Source of the DNA: Flavobacteriaceae bacterium
GTDB lineage: Bacteria; Bacteroidota; Bacteroidia; Flavobacteriales; Flavobacteriaceae
Reading direction: 5' to 3'
Assembly (NCBI GenBank): GCA_016744415.1
Contig: JADGEL010000002.1
Location: 124,001-188,000 of the forward strand
DNA length: 64,000 nt
Shown: positions 25,395-35,837 of the stretch, in pieces
Numbering within the stretch: position 1 is the stretch's first letter
Layout of the letters: each line of letters begins with the position of its first letter
The notes under the pieces: generated by a model
What the model was told of the DNA's origin: nothing
The model's input: the letters and a program-made list of their open reading frames with translations, nothing else
The model's database searches: none
Made by a program: the position numbers and the translations under genes

Positions 25395-27677
25395 TTAGTA
25401 ATTAAATTCTTTTGTTATGGTGGCATTTGAATCACCTCCAACAAACATATTGAAGGCTCCTTTTTCTGCAACAAAATTCATATCAATATCATAAAACCTT
25501 AAGTCTTCTACACTCACATCAAAAGTCACCGTTTTAGTTTCACCTTTTTTGATAAGTACTTTTTGAAATCCTTTTAATTCTCTCACAGGTCTAGTTACTG
25601 ACCCTATTTTATCTTGTATATATAGTTGCACAACTTCTTCTCCATCAAAGTCACCCGTATTTTTTACATCAATAGCAACTTTAATATTCTGAGTATTTGT
25701 AATTGTATCGGTACTCAACATTAAATTTTCATACTCAAAAGAAGTATAACTCAAACCGTATCCAAAGGGGTATAATGGTGTATTAGGATTGTCTAAATAC
25801 ATCGATTTATATGTGTTTATTTTTCTAGAAGGGTCTATAGGTCTTCCAGTATTTTTCATATTGTAATAGATTGGTACCTGCCCTAATGACCTTGGGAAGG
25901 TAATTGGCAATTTTCCTGAAGGATTCGCATCACCAAAAACAATATCAGCAATTGCATGGCCACCCATAGTGCCAGGAAACCAAGCTTCTAAAATGGCATC
26001 CATATTGTTGTTTTCCCATTCTAAGGTTAGTGGTCTCCCATTTAGTAAAACGAGAATAATAGGCTTGCCTAATTTTTTAAGTTCTTTCAACAATTCTTGT
26101 TGGTTACCTGGTAAATCTAAATCAGTTCTAGAAGATGCTTCTCCAGACATATTTTGTAATTCTCCCATCGCAGCAACAATAACATCTGCTTTTTTTGCTG
26201 CAGCAATTGCTTCAGAAAAACCTTTTCTACTTTGTTTATCAGATCTTTTCATATAGCGAGATAATTTTGTGCCTTGAACATAGGTTACGTTTTCTTTACC
26301 TATTTTTTCAATAAAACCTTCCAAAACAGTTACTGGGTCATCTTTGTGTTTTCCTGCTCCAGACCAAGAACCAATCATATCTCTTTCGGTATTTCCTAAA
26401 GGACCAATCAATGCTACTTTTATATTTTTTGCCAAGGGTAATGCTTGTTTATCATTTTTTAACAACACCATTGATTTTCTGGCAACATCTCTTGCTGCCT
26501 CTAAATGTTCTGCAGACATTACATATTCTTTTTGTCTTTCTTTATTTGAGTATCTGTATGGATCTTCAAACAATCCTAAAGCAAATTTCAATTCTAATAC
26601 TCTGCGTACTGCAGTATTTAATTTTTCTTCGGATACTTTTCCTTCATCAATTAATTCTTTTAAATGTTTAGAATATACTTCACCTTGTAAATCCATATCT
26701 ACACCTGCATTCATTGCCATTTCTACCGCATCTTTATCATTATCGACAACACCATGTGGCACCATTTCATTAATGGATTGGTAATCGGTCACAACAAATC
26801 CTCTAAACCCCCATTCCTCTCTCAATATATCTTTTAGTAAATAATCATTCCCTGTTGCGGGCACACCATTTAGTTCATTAAAAGAGGTCATAAAAGTTGC
26901 GACACCAGCATCTACTGTTGCTTTAAACGGAGGCAGATAGGTTGTTCTCAATTCTCTATCAGACATATCTACTGTATGATAATCTCTCCCTGCTTGTGCT
27001 GCTCCATAAGCCGCATAATGTTTTGCACAGGCCAAAATAGTATTGGTCGCTTTTAAATCATTGCCTTGAAATCCTTTTACTCTTGCTTTTGCTACTTCAC
27101 AACTGTAAAATACATCTTCACCTGAACCTTCAGAAATTCGACCCCAACGTGGGTCTCTTGAAATATCTACCATAGGTGCAAAGGTCCAATGCAACCCTTC
27201 TGCTGATGCCTCAATAGCTGCTATTCGAGAAGCCAATTCGATGGCTTCTAAATCAAAACTTGCTGATTCTCCTAAAGAAATTGGAAAAATGGTTTTATGT
27301 CCGTGTATAACATCATAACCAAATAATAGCGGAATGCCCAAACGCGTGTTTTCTACTGCTAATTTTTGTAGTTTTCTAGTAAAATCTGCACCGTAGGCAT
27401 TGAAAATATTTCCAACTTTTCCTTCCATAATAAGTTTTTCATAATCCTTATTTACTGATGGGCCCGTAACATCTCTATTACTAGTTAGTAGTACCGTTTG
27501 TCCAATTTTTTCTTCCAATGTCATGAGTGCTAAAAGAGAATCAATTTTTGAATCCATTATAGTTTTATCAACATTCCAGCTCGAAGGGATATTTGTTGTT
27601 TGCTTTGATTTAACTACACTTTGACATGATCCTAAAATCACACTTAATACTAAAATTACCAACGATAATCTTTTCAT
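25395..27677 (-). CDS. GH3 beta-glucosidase lipoprotein
   Basis: 760 aa with lipobox (VILGSC, Cys18). The GH3 N-terminal barrel shows 'MVDISRDPRWGRISEGSGED' and nucleophile Asp298 in 'GFVVTDYQS'. The GH3_C domain ('SYTSFEYENL') and a fibronectin-III-like C-terminal domain ('VVQLYIQDKIGSVTRPVREL') follow. This is the full BglX-like architecture. It releases glucose from the non-reducing end of beta-linked gluco-oligosaccharides in the periplasm. The pairing GH144 + GH3 + SusC/D is the arrangement known from beta-1,2-glucan (sophoro-oligosaccharide) loci. Confidence 0.92.
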   Translation of the reverse strand: MKRLSLVILVLSVILGSCQSVVKSKQTTNIPSSWNVDKTIMDSKIDSLLALMTLEEKIGQTVLLTSNRDVTGPSVNKDYEKLIMEGKVGNIFNAYGADFTRKLQKLAVENTRLGIPLLFGYDVIHGHKTIFPISLGESASFDLEAIELASRIAAIEASAEGLHWTFAPMVDISRDPRWGRISEGSGEDVFYSCEVAKARVKGFQGNDLKATNTILACAKHYAAYGAAQAGRDYHTVDMSDRELRTTYLPPFKATVDAGVATFMTSFNELNGVPATGNDYLLKDILREEWGFRGFVVTDYQSINEMVPHGVVDNDKDAVEMAMNAGVDMDLQGEVYSKHLKELIDEGKVSEEKLNTAVRRVLELKFALGLFEDPYRYSNKERQKEYVMSAEHLEAARDVARKSMVLLKNDKQALPLAKNIKVALIGPLGNTERDMIGSWSGAGKHKDDPVTVLEGFIEKIGKENVTYVQGTKLSRYMKRSDKQSRKGFSEAIAAAKKADVIVAAMGELQNMSGEASSRTDLDLPGNQQELLKELKKLGKPIILVLLNGRPLTLEWENNNMDAILEAWFPGTMGGHAIADIVFGDANPSGKLPITFPRSLGQVPIYYNMKNTGRPIDPSRKINTYKSMYLDNPNTPLYPFGYGLSYTSFEYENLMLSTDTITNTQNIKVAIDVKNTGDFDGEEVVQLYIQDKIGSVTRPVRELKGFQKVLIKKGETKTVTFDVSVEDLRFYDIDMNFVAEKGAFNMFVGGDSNATITKEFNY

Positions 27678-27693
27678 TTATATCTTTTATTTA

Positions 27694-28989
27694 TTAAAAA
27701 TTTTGAAAGCCTAATTCTGATAAACCTTCTTGTATCTCAGGACAACTCATAAATAAATCCCAAATGAGTCCTGTTCTATAATTCTCTATCATTACAATTA
27801 TTGGTGCTTGGTCAATAGCTAAGTATTGATAATCGTACCAATTCTCTTGTACATTAAATGCATCAACAAATCCATATTCTTTCCAAATTTTATCTCCTAG
27901 TTCTTCATAGAAATATCTTAAGGCTCTCATCGATTCTTTTGGAGTATATGGAAATGAAGACAAGGCAGCCGTAGGAGCAATAACACCTCTATCATTCGTT
28001 GGGCTATGTGCCGAATAACCATTATTACCATCGCTTGCCGTTAAACCCCAACAATTCTTTCCATATCCTTTATAGTTTTTAGGATTTTCTACACAATACG
28101 AATAATTTATTTTTGCGTGATTCACGTTTTGCTGCCAATAATCTGCATAGTCGTCTTTCAATAATTTTGGGTTCAACCCCAAATAGGAATAATGTGTAAA
28201 AAATAAAGGACCTCCATATTTTGGACCTAGTGGTAAATCATATCCGTAATAATTTCTATTCGTTACTATTTTGCCAGAATTTGCCCAACCATTGTGATAA
28301 ACAGAAGCGGGAACACTATGTGTTTTAGACGATGTAGCTAATACAAATAGTATTTGCCCTTCATGATGACCTCTTATTTTATGATCTTTTTTAAATCCAT
28401 ATTTTGGAGACCAATGCCAAGTTAAAGTATCATCACCGGGTTGTACATACCAATTCCACTCAACTGCATCCCAAATTTTATTAATTCTTTTTCTTATTTT
28501 ATTTTCAGCAGTAATGTCTTTATTAAAATACTGCCTATTAATCAGTAATCCTTGAATTAAAAAAGCTGTTTCAATAATATCACCACCATCATCATATTTA
28601 CTAAAACGGACAGATTTTTGAGTTTTCCCACTATACCAGTGCGCATACGCTCCATGAAAGGTGTCTGTATTTTCTAAAAAATCTAATATTTTATCGAGTC
28701 TTTTAATTGCTTGTTTTCTAGTAACCCAACCTCTTTCTACTGCAATAGGAAAAGCGGCTAAACCTAATCCGGTACCTCCTGTACTAACTTTTTGTGCTTT
28801 TGATTTTTTTGAAGTAGATCTTTCATGTGCCATACCTGTATTAGACTCAGCAAAATCCCAAAAGTATTTAAAGGTTCGTTTTTGTACTTTCTCTAACAAA
28901 TCATCATCAGAAAGTTTATCCTTTTGTGAATGAATATTTATGCACCCTATAAAAAATACAATTAATAAAATACTGATTTTGGAGTTCAT
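27694..28989 (-). CDS. GH144-like glucanase (glucoamylase-fold)
   Basis: 431 aa with an N-terminal lipoprotein or signal segment (LLIVFFIGC). The (alpha/alpha)6 core carries 'GLGLAAFPIAVERGWVTRKQ', 'GAYAHWYSG', 'DDGGDIIETAFLIQGLLINRQYF', 'HEGQILFVLAT', 'GPLFFTHYSYLG' and 'NCWGLTASDGNNGYSAHSPT'. This is the pattern of PF10091 proteins placed in GH144, whose characterised members are endo-beta-1,2-glucanases. It lies directly between SusD and GH3 with 16-24 bp gaps. Endo-cleavage of a beta-glucan is the best inference; catalytic carboxylates were not assigned. Confidence 0.85.
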   Translation of the reverse strand: MNSKISILLIVFFIGCINIHSQKDKLSDDDLLEKVQKRTFKYFWDFAESNTGMAHERSTSKKSKAQKVSTGGTGLGLAAFPIAVERGWVTRKQAIKRLDKILDFLENTDTFHGAYAHWYSGKTQKSVRFSKYDDGGDIIETAFLIQGLLINRQYFNKDITAENKIRKRINKIWDAVEWNWYVQPGDDTLTWHWSPKYGFKKDHKIRGHHEGQILFVLATSSKTHSVPASVYHNGWANSGKIVTNRNYYGYDLPLGPKYGGPLFFTHYSYLGLNPKLLKDDYADYWQQNVNHAKINYSYCVENPKNYKGYGKNCWGLTASDGNNGYSAHSPTNDRGVIAPTAALSSFPYTPKESMRALRYFYEELGDKIWKEYGFVDAFNVQENWYDYQYLAIDQAPIIVMIENYRTGLIWDLFMSCPEIQEGLSELGFQNF

Positions 28990-29013
28990 AATTTCTTAAC
29001 CCTTTTGGTTTAA

Positions 29014-30525
29014 TTAATACCCTGGATTTTGCTCTAATACAAACCCGCTCAATTGGATTTGTGGAAGTGGTATCGGCATTAAATCATGAATTCCGTCTGT
29101 AAAGTTTTTACCATTGGCTCTCATAACTTCTCCTTTTCTCCCTTGACGCCCAATATCAAACCAGCGATCGTGCTCAAATGCTAATTCAATTCTACGCTCT
29201 TTCCATATTGCTAATCTTATATCTTCTTTTGATATTATACTAGTTGGTAATGGAGCAAGACCTGCTCTGTCTCTAATATAATTATTTAAGATATCTAATG
29301 CAACGCCAGATTGTCCTAATTCATTTGCAGCTTCTGCACGCATCAATAAAATATCTGCATATCTCAGAATTCTAACATTTTTATTCGATTCTGGATGTAC
29401 CTCATAGGTGTTTAAATCTGTATTTGCACTTACAAATGCTTTATGATTGTACAAATCATTTTTCTTTGCATTTCCTATTCTTGATGCATCCCAATTTCTC
29501 TGTCCTTTTTTTGTGATAGATGATAAGAGTCTTAAATCGCCAGATTCAAATAAGTCGTAAAGTTCTTGAGTAGGTTCTCCAATATAATTCCCTCTAGAGT
29601 TTTGAATATTGGCATAACTTTTTATTGCATCACGTTCTGTTATTGCTCTTGCTTGCACTTCAAATACTGATTCTTCATTATTTTCTGCTGTCTCTAGCCA
29701 AGAAATAGAAGATAAAACGGTTGGTCCATTATTGTATTGAAAAGTATCGTAGTTTAAAGCATAACCCATTGTTGCAATTTCATCTGTTAAATCCATAACA
29801 TTTTGCCAATGAACCATACTGTTTTGCTCACTAGCTAGATACATATTTACTTTTGTTAATAGCCCAAGTGCAGCACCTTTTGTAGCTCTTCCTAATTCAG
29901 AAGATGGTCTCTCTGACTTTAACGGTAGCACAGAAGCGGCTTCTGTTAAATCTTCAATAATAAAATCATAGATTTCTTCTTTGCTTACTCTTGTATTGGC
30001 TAGTAATTTATCAGCAGTATCACTAGGGTCTATTATGTGATCTATTAAAGGAACTCCTCCATATAAGTTAACCAATCTAAAGTAAAATAGTGCTCTTAAA
30101 AATTTTGATTCGCCAACTAAGACATCTATTTCTTCCTGTTCTAAAGTTGTAATACCAGGTATTAAAGCTATAGCTCTATTTGCTTTTGAAATACCAAAAA
30201 AGTGACCTGCCCACAATGTATTTAATAAACTTTCTGATGATGAAATATTTTCTATATCATTTATTTTATTAATATCGGTATTAAGCCTTTTACCGCCTTC
30301 CTCACAATTATCTGCTAAGACAGTAGTTAATACAATCCATGGTAAAGCCATGGTTCTATACTTCTGTAATTCGTCATAGGTAGCAACAACCATTTTATCA
30401 CCAGCCCCTGCTATGTTAAGTGCATCTTCTGGAGTTAAGCTGCTAGGATCTATATCTAGATATTCGTTATCGTTGCATGAAATAACTATTGATAACATTA
30501 AAATTAAACTGATTATATTTTTCAT
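29014..30525 (-). CDS. susD: SusD/RagB glycan-binding outer-membrane lipoprotein
   Basis: 503 aa with lipobox (SIVISC, Cys17) and the usual 'NDNEYLDIDP' start of mature SusD proteins. TPR-like helices follow ('GESKFLRALFYFRLVNLYGG', 'ILLMRAEAANELG'). The conserved C-terminal block is 'ERRIELAFEHDRWFDIGRQG' and 'HDLMPIPLPQIQL'. It forms the lid of the SusC transporter and binds the glycan at the cell surface. It follows SusC by 19 bp. Length and motifs are normal for the family. Confidence 0.93.
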   Translation of the reverse strand: MKNIISLILMLSIVISCNDNEYLDIDPSSLTPEDALNIAGAGDKMVVATYDELQKYRTMALPWIVLTTVLADNCEEGGKRLNTDINKINDIENISSSESLLNTLWAGHFFGISKANRAIALIPGITTLEQEEIDVLVGESKFLRALFYFRLVNLYGGVPLIDHIIDPSDTADKLLANTRVSKEEIYDFIIEDLTEAASVLPLKSERPSSELGRATKGAALGLLTKVNMYLASEQNSMVHWQNVMDLTDEIATMGYALNYDTFQYNNGPTVLSSISWLETAENNEESVFEVQARAITERDAIKSYANIQNSRGNYIGEPTQELYDLFESGDLRLLSSITKKGQRNWDASRIGNAKKNDLYNHKAFVSANTDLNTYEVHPESNKNVRILRYADILLMRAEAANELGQSGVALDILNNYIRDRAGLAPLPTSIISKEDIRLAIWKERRIELAFEHDRWFDIGRQGRKGEVMRANGKNFTDGIHDLMPIPLPQIQLSGFVLEQNPGY

Positions 30526-30544
30526 AATTTCTAGTGTTTTTTTA

Positions 30545-33500
30545 TTAAAAATTTACATTTAAACCAACAATGAATGTTTTCTTAGATGGATAAGCTTGGA
30601 ACTCCATTCCTTGTGTTCCCATCGGGTCTCCTTTTCCTAGACGACCTGTGTTCTCGTCGTTTACACCTGGTAATTCTGGATTGTATCCGGTATAATTTGT
30701 GAAAATGAAAGGGTTTTTAGCTGTTGCATAAACTCTAATTAAATTAACATTATCAAAAACTTTTGGCAATTTATAAGATAGTGTAATATTATTAATTCTA
30801 AAAAAGTCAGACTTTTCTAAGTAATAGGTTGATGCTGGTTGTATAGATGTAAATGGTTTTGGTTCTGATGTTATTGTATTGGTAGGTGTCCATCTATTAT
30901 TATACACATCTAATTCAATATTTTCACCATTATAACGCTGTTGCTTTTTAGCATTATAAATATTTCCACCTGTAACACCATACCCCAATACTACAAGTTC
31001 AAAATCCTTATAATTAAGTTTTAGATTTACACCAAAACTTTTTGTAGGTTGTGATGAACCATGGTATCTTTTATCTTCATCTTCAAGAGTATTAACATCT
31101 GTTGTAATTGTACCATCAGCTTTTTCATATTGTAATAATCCAGTAATAGGGTCTACTCCTTTAACAGTGTGCAAGTACCATGATCCTAGAGGTTGTCCAA
31201 CTTCTAGTCGTTTTGTTAAAATACCTCCGTTTGGAATTAAACCTCCTGTTTGGGTAACATCAGTATCTGAAGTTAAACTTTCCAAATTGTTCTCGTTAAA
31301 TGAGATATTAGCTCCAATACTATATCTAAATGATTTAGAAACTTTATCGCTCCAATTTAATCCAACTTCATATCCTTCATTTCTAATTTGTGCTAAATTT
31401 GATATTACACTTTCTTCAGAACCAAATGTAGCTGGTAATTTGGTTGCTAAAGCTGCATCTTTATTTAATTTATTATAGTAATCTACAGCTCCAGACAATC
31501 TGCTTTTAAATAGTTCAAACTCAACTCCAATATCATACTCTTCAGTAGTTTCCCAAGTTAAATTAGGATCCAAAATACTTGTTATGGTAGAACCGTATAC
31601 GATGTCTTGATTTGGTCCCTGAGTATAATTTAATCCATTAGTAAATGTTAATATTTGTAATGGAACATTTTGGTTTCCTAACTGTCCCCAACTTCCTCTA
31701 AACTTTAAGAAGTCTATAAAATTTACATCAGACATGAAGTTTTCTTCAGAGACTACCCATCCTGCACCAATAGCATAGAAATTACCCCATTTATTACCGT
31801 CAGAAAATTGACTAGAACCATCTCTTCTACCCGAAAGGGTTAATAAATACTTATGGTCAAAATCGTAATTTAATCTTGATAGATAAGATCTTACAATAAT
31901 ATCAGTAGAGTTTAAACCTTCCAATCTTAAAATACTTTCTCCATTGTTTATAGACCAATATTGTTCTTGTTCTGGTACGTGATTTATTTGTCCCAAAATA
32001 TAAGAACCTGTTCTATAATCTGTGGTTGTCCCTACAACAAGATTAAAATTATGGTTTGTTCCTAAGGTTTTTTTCAATGTTGCATATAAATCAAAAGTCC
32101 ATTTGGTATTGTCGCTTCTTCTTTCAGTTAATTTTGCATCTCCAGCACCACCTTGTCCATAATTTGGATCAAATAAATCGCGCTCTCCATCAAATTTTGT
32201 GCTTTTTAAATAAGAAGATTGAATTCCAAAATTTGATCTAACAGATATGTAATTGTTAATATTGTATTGTGCATATGCACTACCACTTATTGTAAATTGC
32301 TTTATAGCTGAATTTGTTGTTTCTATAGCTTCTACAGGATTACCTACTGTTGCATATTCTCCACTTGTACCATATTGATTTGTTATTGGATCTCTAACTG
32401 GTATTATAGCTAGTTGTCTATATGCTGATTGAAATGCACCTGTTGGTTTCTTATCTCTATTGGTTAATGCTATAGAAATATTATGTCCAAAAGTTAGTTT
32501 ATCTGTAATTTCATAGTCTGTTTTTGCTCTTAAAGTAAACCTATTATAATCGTTGTCTTTTAAAATACCTTCCTCCTGGTAAAAATTTGCACTTACAAAA
32601 GATCTCACTTTCTCTGAACCTCCACTTAATGAAAAATTGTGATTTATTACACTTCCCATTGTTGTAATTTCATCAAACCAATCTGTATCATTGGGGCTAT
32701 CTAATGGATAATCTCCATAAGGACCTCCTCCAAATTCATCATTAAAAGCGTCTTCATCACTACCAAAAACTTCAAAATAATATTGTTGCCATTGTGCAGC
32801 ATTCGCCATATCAACTTTCTTTAGCACATCTGTAACGCCAGTATATGATGAAAATTGAATTTTTAATTTCCCTACAGCTGCCTTTTTAGTTGTTACTATT
32901 ATAACTCCATTTGCACCTCTACTACCATAAATTGCAAGTGAAGATGCGTCTTTTAAAACATCTATAGTTTCTATATCTGCACTATTAATATTATCAAGAT
33001 TATCTGTAATAATACCATCTACAACATAAATAGGATCTCTACCTGATTGCACGGTACCCGTACCACGAATACGAACAACTGGTGATCCACCTGGTTCACC
33101 ATCATTTATTATCTGAACCCCCGCAGATCTACCTTGTATAGCTTCCATTGCACTCAAAGCAGGCTGTTCTAAAATTTCTTCAGAGCTAACACTAGAAATA
33201 GCACCTGTTAAATCTTTTCTTTTTGTTGTACCATATCCAACAACAACAACTTCATCTAAAGTTTCTTTTGAAGAAATTAATGTGATATCAATAACATTAG
33301 TATCAGCGATTGTGATTTCTTGAGTATGATATCCAATAAAACTAAAAACAAGAGTTTCTCCTTTTGATACTCTAATTTTATAGTTACCGTCAAAATCTGA
33401 AGTTACTCCATTGCTGGTGTCTTTAATTAATACATTTGCAAATGGGATAGATTCTTCCGCTTCGTTTGTTATAGTCCCGGAAACTTCATTTGACTGCCCA

Positions 33501-33547
33501 AAGAAAGTTAAAGGGATAAGTAATATTAAGGTTAAAATTTTTTTCAT
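30545..33547 (-). CDS. susC: SusC/RagA TonB-dependent glycan transporter
   Basis: 1000 aa. A signal peptide (ILLIPLTFFGQ) precedes a CarboxypepD_reg-like domain (about 20-95, 'VSGTITNEAEESIPFANVLI'). Next are a TonB-box-like region ('LDEVVVVGYGTTKRKDLTG') and a plug with 'VRIRGTGTVQSGRDPIYVVDG' and 'YGSRGANGVIIVTTKK'. The 22-strand barrel ends in 'FIVGLNVNF' with the terminal aromatic typical of outer-membrane barrels. It imports oligosaccharides powered by TonB. No anti-sigma-binding secretin domain is visible, which agrees with regulation by the propeller regulator rather than an ECF sigma system. Confidence 0.95.
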   Translation of the reverse strand: MKKILTLILLIPLTFFGQSNEVSGTITNEAEESIPFANVLIKDTSNGVTSDFDGNYKIRVSKGETLVFSFIGYHTQEITIADTNVIDITLISSKETLDEVVVVGYGTTKRKDLTGAISSVSSEEILEQPALSAMEAIQGRSAGVQIINDGEPGGSPVVRIRGTGTVQSGRDPIYVVDGIITDNLDNINSADIETIDVLKDASSLAIYGSRGANGVIIVTTKKAAVGKLKIQFSSYTGVTDVLKKVDMANAAQWQQYYFEVFGSDEDAFNDEFGGGPYGDYPLDSPNDTDWFDEITTMGSVINHNFSLSGGSEKVRSFVSANFYQEEGILKDNDYNRFTLRAKTDYEITDKLTFGHNISIALTNRDKKPTGAFQSAYRQLAIIPVRDPITNQYGTSGEYATVGNPVEAIETTNSAIKQFTISGSAYAQYNINNYISVRSNFGIQSSYLKSTKFDGERDLFDPNYGQGGAGDAKLTERRSDNTKWTFDLYATLKKTLGTNHNFNLVVGTTTDYRTGSYILGQINHVPEQEQYWSINNGESILRLEGLNSTDIIVRSYLSRLNYDFDHKYLLTLSGRRDGSSQFSDGNKWGNFYAIGAGWVVSEENFMSDVNFIDFLKFRGSWGQLGNQNVPLQILTFTNGLNYTQGPNQDIVYGSTITSILDPNLTWETTEEYDIGVEFELFKSRLSGAVDYYNKLNKDAALATKLPATFGSEESVISNLAQIRNEGYEVGLNWSDKVSKSFRYSIGANISFNENNLESLTSDTDVTQTGGLIPNGGILTKRLEVGQPLGSWYLHTVKGVDPITGLLQYEKADGTITTDVNTLEDEDKRYHGSSQPTKSFGVNLKLNYKDFELVVLGYGVTGGNIYNAKKQQRYNGENIELDVYNNRWTPTNTITSEPKPFTSIQPASTYYLEKSDFFRINNITLSYKLPKVFDNVNLIRVYATAKNPFIFTNYTGYNPELPGVNDENTGRLGKGDPMGTQGMEFQAYPSKKTFIVGLNVNF

Positions 33548-33588
33548 GATGATTAGTAGTTTAAAGCTATTGATTTATAAGTATTAAT

Positions 33589-34443
33589 TTAGTTTTTCTT
33601 TCTTTTTTTAGGTTTACTTGCAGGTTTTGAAGCTGGCTTACTAGTTGGTTTAGTAGCTGGTTTAGAAGTAGGCTTTGTTGAAGGGACAGAAGTTTTATTG
33701 TCTTTCACATTGCTTTTTTTATCTTTTTTTTCTGCATCGGTTTTCCAGTCATCCTGAACTTCTTTACCTGTTGATTTTACTTCTTTATTTGTTTTCTCAG
33801 GTTTATTCTTATCAACTGCCTCTTTCTTACTATTACCATTATTTTTTCGACTATACGAATTCTTTGTATTTACGTGAACGTGAACATTTGTTCTATAAAC
33901 ATTTGTTGGATAAGGCCTCCAAGGACGATAATAAGGAGGATAATAGCCCCAGTAATAAGGAGATCTCCAAGGATTATAATGTGGTCCCCAAAACCAAATA
34001 ATAATAACTGGTGGATGTACATAAACAGGATAAAGAACATAAGAAGAACCATACATACTTACATCTCCTACAACTTCTACTGTTTCTCCATCACCATCTT
34101 TTTCAACATTAATAACTGCAACATCTTGATATTTATCTTTTTCAATTACAGCTTGTATGGTTACTTCATGGCTGTCATTTTTTGAAGACTCATTTACTCT
34201 TAAATAATCAACTTCTCCATCTTTGTTTAAATCTAAATTTGAGATCTGTGTATCGGGGTCATTTAACCGTTTCTCAAAATCTTCAAGGTCATCTGATTCA
34301 CCAAATACTGAAGCTACGGCTTCTAAGTCTAGGTTTTCACTTATTTCACTGTTTGTTGCCTCAACAGTGGTAACATCTTGCGCATTCAAATTGATAAATC
34401 CAATTAATAATGCAACTCCTAAAATTCTAAATTTTGTTTTCAT
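33589..34443 (-). CDS. secreted Tyr/Pro/Trp-rich protein with EF-hand-like loop and Lys/Pro tail
   Basis: 284 aa with signal peptide (LLIGFINLNAQ). The N-terminal part holds a calcium-loop-like 'DLNKDGEVDYL'. The middle is rich in aromatic residues and proline ('WFWGPHYNPWRSPYYWGYYP'). The last ~90 residues are Lys/Asp-rich and end in repeats of KPTSKPATKPTSKPASKP then KKRKKN. I know similar unnamed proteins in Bacteroidota but not their function. It is placed between SusC and sulfatase D with 1- and 41-bp gaps, unusual for a PUL operon. A surface or polyanion-binding role would suit the basic tail, as inference. Confidence 0.75.
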   Translation of the reverse strand: MKTKFRILGVALLIGFINLNAQDVTTVEATNSEISENLDLEAVASVFGESDDLEDFEKRLNDPDTQISNLDLNKDGEVDYLRVNESSKNDSHEVTIQAVIEKDKYQDVAVINVEKDGDGETVEVVGDVSMYGSSYVLYPVYVHPPVIIIWFWGPHYNPWRSPYYWGYYPPYYRPWRPYPTNVYRTNVHVHVNTKNSYSRKNNGNSKKEAVDKNKPEKTNKEVKSTGKEVQDDWKTDAEKKDKKSNVKDNKTSVPSTKPTSKPATKPTSKPASKPASKPKKRKKN

Positions 34444-34444
34444 T

Positions 34445-35812
34445 CTATTTTTTATTATTAATTATTTGGTTCTTTTTTCTAGAATTAATAGGTCCTCCAA
34501 ATTTTCCTTGCCAACTCCATTGTGGTTGCATCATATTACCCGACCAACTTTCATATTCTTTTTTAAGTTTACTGGCTATCTCTGGAAATTCTAAAATCAC
34601 ATTTTTGGTTTCGCTAATATCTTCTGAAATGTGATATAATTCCAATTCATCTTGTCCCTTTAGTTTCAATAATTTCCATTCGTTATTTCTAATCGCCCAT
34701 TGATATAAAAAGCGCCAATAGATATATCTGTCTTCTGGAACAGCTTCTTCATTCGTTAAAAATGGCAATAAATTAATCCCATCCAAGTCATTTTCTAATT
34801 TCTCTTTAGAATTAATCGCAGCCATAATAGTTGGGTAAATGTCAATAGCAGCTATTGGAAAATCCTTTTTCTGACCACCTTCAATAGTTCCATTCCAATG
34901 CATTAAAAATGGAACTCTAATTCCGCCATCCAAAACAGTTCCTTTACCACCTTTTAGTGGGTGGTTGTAAGAATAGTTGCCTTTTGGTTTACCTCCGTTA
35001 TCACTATAAAAAATGATTAAGGTATTTTCATCTAAATTTAGATCGTTTAAGGTTTCAATAATATTTCCAATATTCCGATCCATTGCTAAATGCATCGCTG
35101 CCAATGTTCTTCTTTTTACATTTTCAATATTTTTAAAATGTTTTAAATCTTCTTTCTTTGCTTCTAACGGCCCATGTACTGCATTAAAGGGCAGGTACAA
35201 AAAGAAAGGATTGTCTTTATTTTCTTTAATAAATTTCACAGCTTCTCTACCAAAAGCATCTGTCAAATATTCTGGCTCATCGTTTACTGGGGTTGTACCT
35301 CTTTGTAAAGATTGTTTTTTATTTTTGTTCGAAAAATAAGTACTCGCTCCATTTACAAACCCAAAAAATTCATCAAACCCTCTATTGGTGGGATGAAATT
35401 CATCAAATTTTCCTTGATGATCTTTCCCAATCCAAGCAGTTCTATAGCCATTCTTTTTTAATTGTTCTCCTAAAGTAACTTCGGTTAGCGGAATGCCTTG
35501 TCTTGTTTCTTCTGTTTGACGAAACGGGCCTCCGGGGTTGTCTTCAAATCCAAACCTGTTTTGGTATCTTCCAGTTAGCATACCTGCTCTCGATGGGCCA
35601 CATACTGGTGCCATCGCGTAACCTGTAGAAAACTGAACTCCATTTGTTGCTAAATAATCAATATTAGGAGTTGGAATTTCATCACCACCATGATACCCAA
35701 CGTCTGCATACCCTAAATCATCAGCTAATATTAGGATAATATTGGGTTTTGTTTGTGCAAAACTAAAAACAATGTTTATTGAAATTAGTATAAGAGTTAA
35801 AGTGTTTTTCAT
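34445..35812 (-). CDS. S1-type sulfatase (sulfatase D)
   Basis: 455 aa with signal peptide (SINIVFSFAQ). The signature is C-G-P-S-R...T-G (Cys71, 'VCGPSRAGMLTGRY'). The metal site is 'ILADDLGYADVGYHGG' and 'FYSDNGGKPKGNYSYNHPLK'. It strongly resembles sulfatase B at 20.4 kb ('SDNGGKPKGN', 'RYQNRFGFE', 'NAVHGPLEA'). It could act on a related position or on sugars of different chain length. It is one base away from the Lys/Pro-tail protein and 25 bp downstream of the acetylesterase gene. Confidence 0.9.
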   Translation of the reverse strand: MKNTLTLILISINIVFSFAQTKPNIILILADDLGYADVGYHGGDEIPTPNIDYLATNGVQFSTGYAMAPVCGPSRAGMLTGRYQNRFGFEDNPGGPFRQTEETRQGIPLTEVTLGEQLKKNGYRTAWIGKDHQGKFDEFHPTNRGFDEFFGFVNGASTYFSNKNKKQSLQRGTTPVNDEPEYLTDAFGREAVKFIKENKDNPFFLYLPFNAVHGPLEAKKEDLKHFKNIENVKRRTLAAMHLAMDRNIGNIIETLNDLNLDENTLIIFYSDNGGKPKGNYSYNHPLKGGKGTVLDGGIRVPFLMHWNGTIEGGQKKDFPIAAIDIYPTIMAAINSKEKLENDLDGINLLPFLTNEEAVPEDRYIYWRFLYQWAIRNNEWKLLKLKGQDELELYHISEDISETKNVILEFPEIASKLKKEYESWSGNMMQPQWSWQGKFGGPINSRKKNQIINNKK

Positions 35813-35837
35813 CTAAATAAAATTACAAAAGTTTAGT

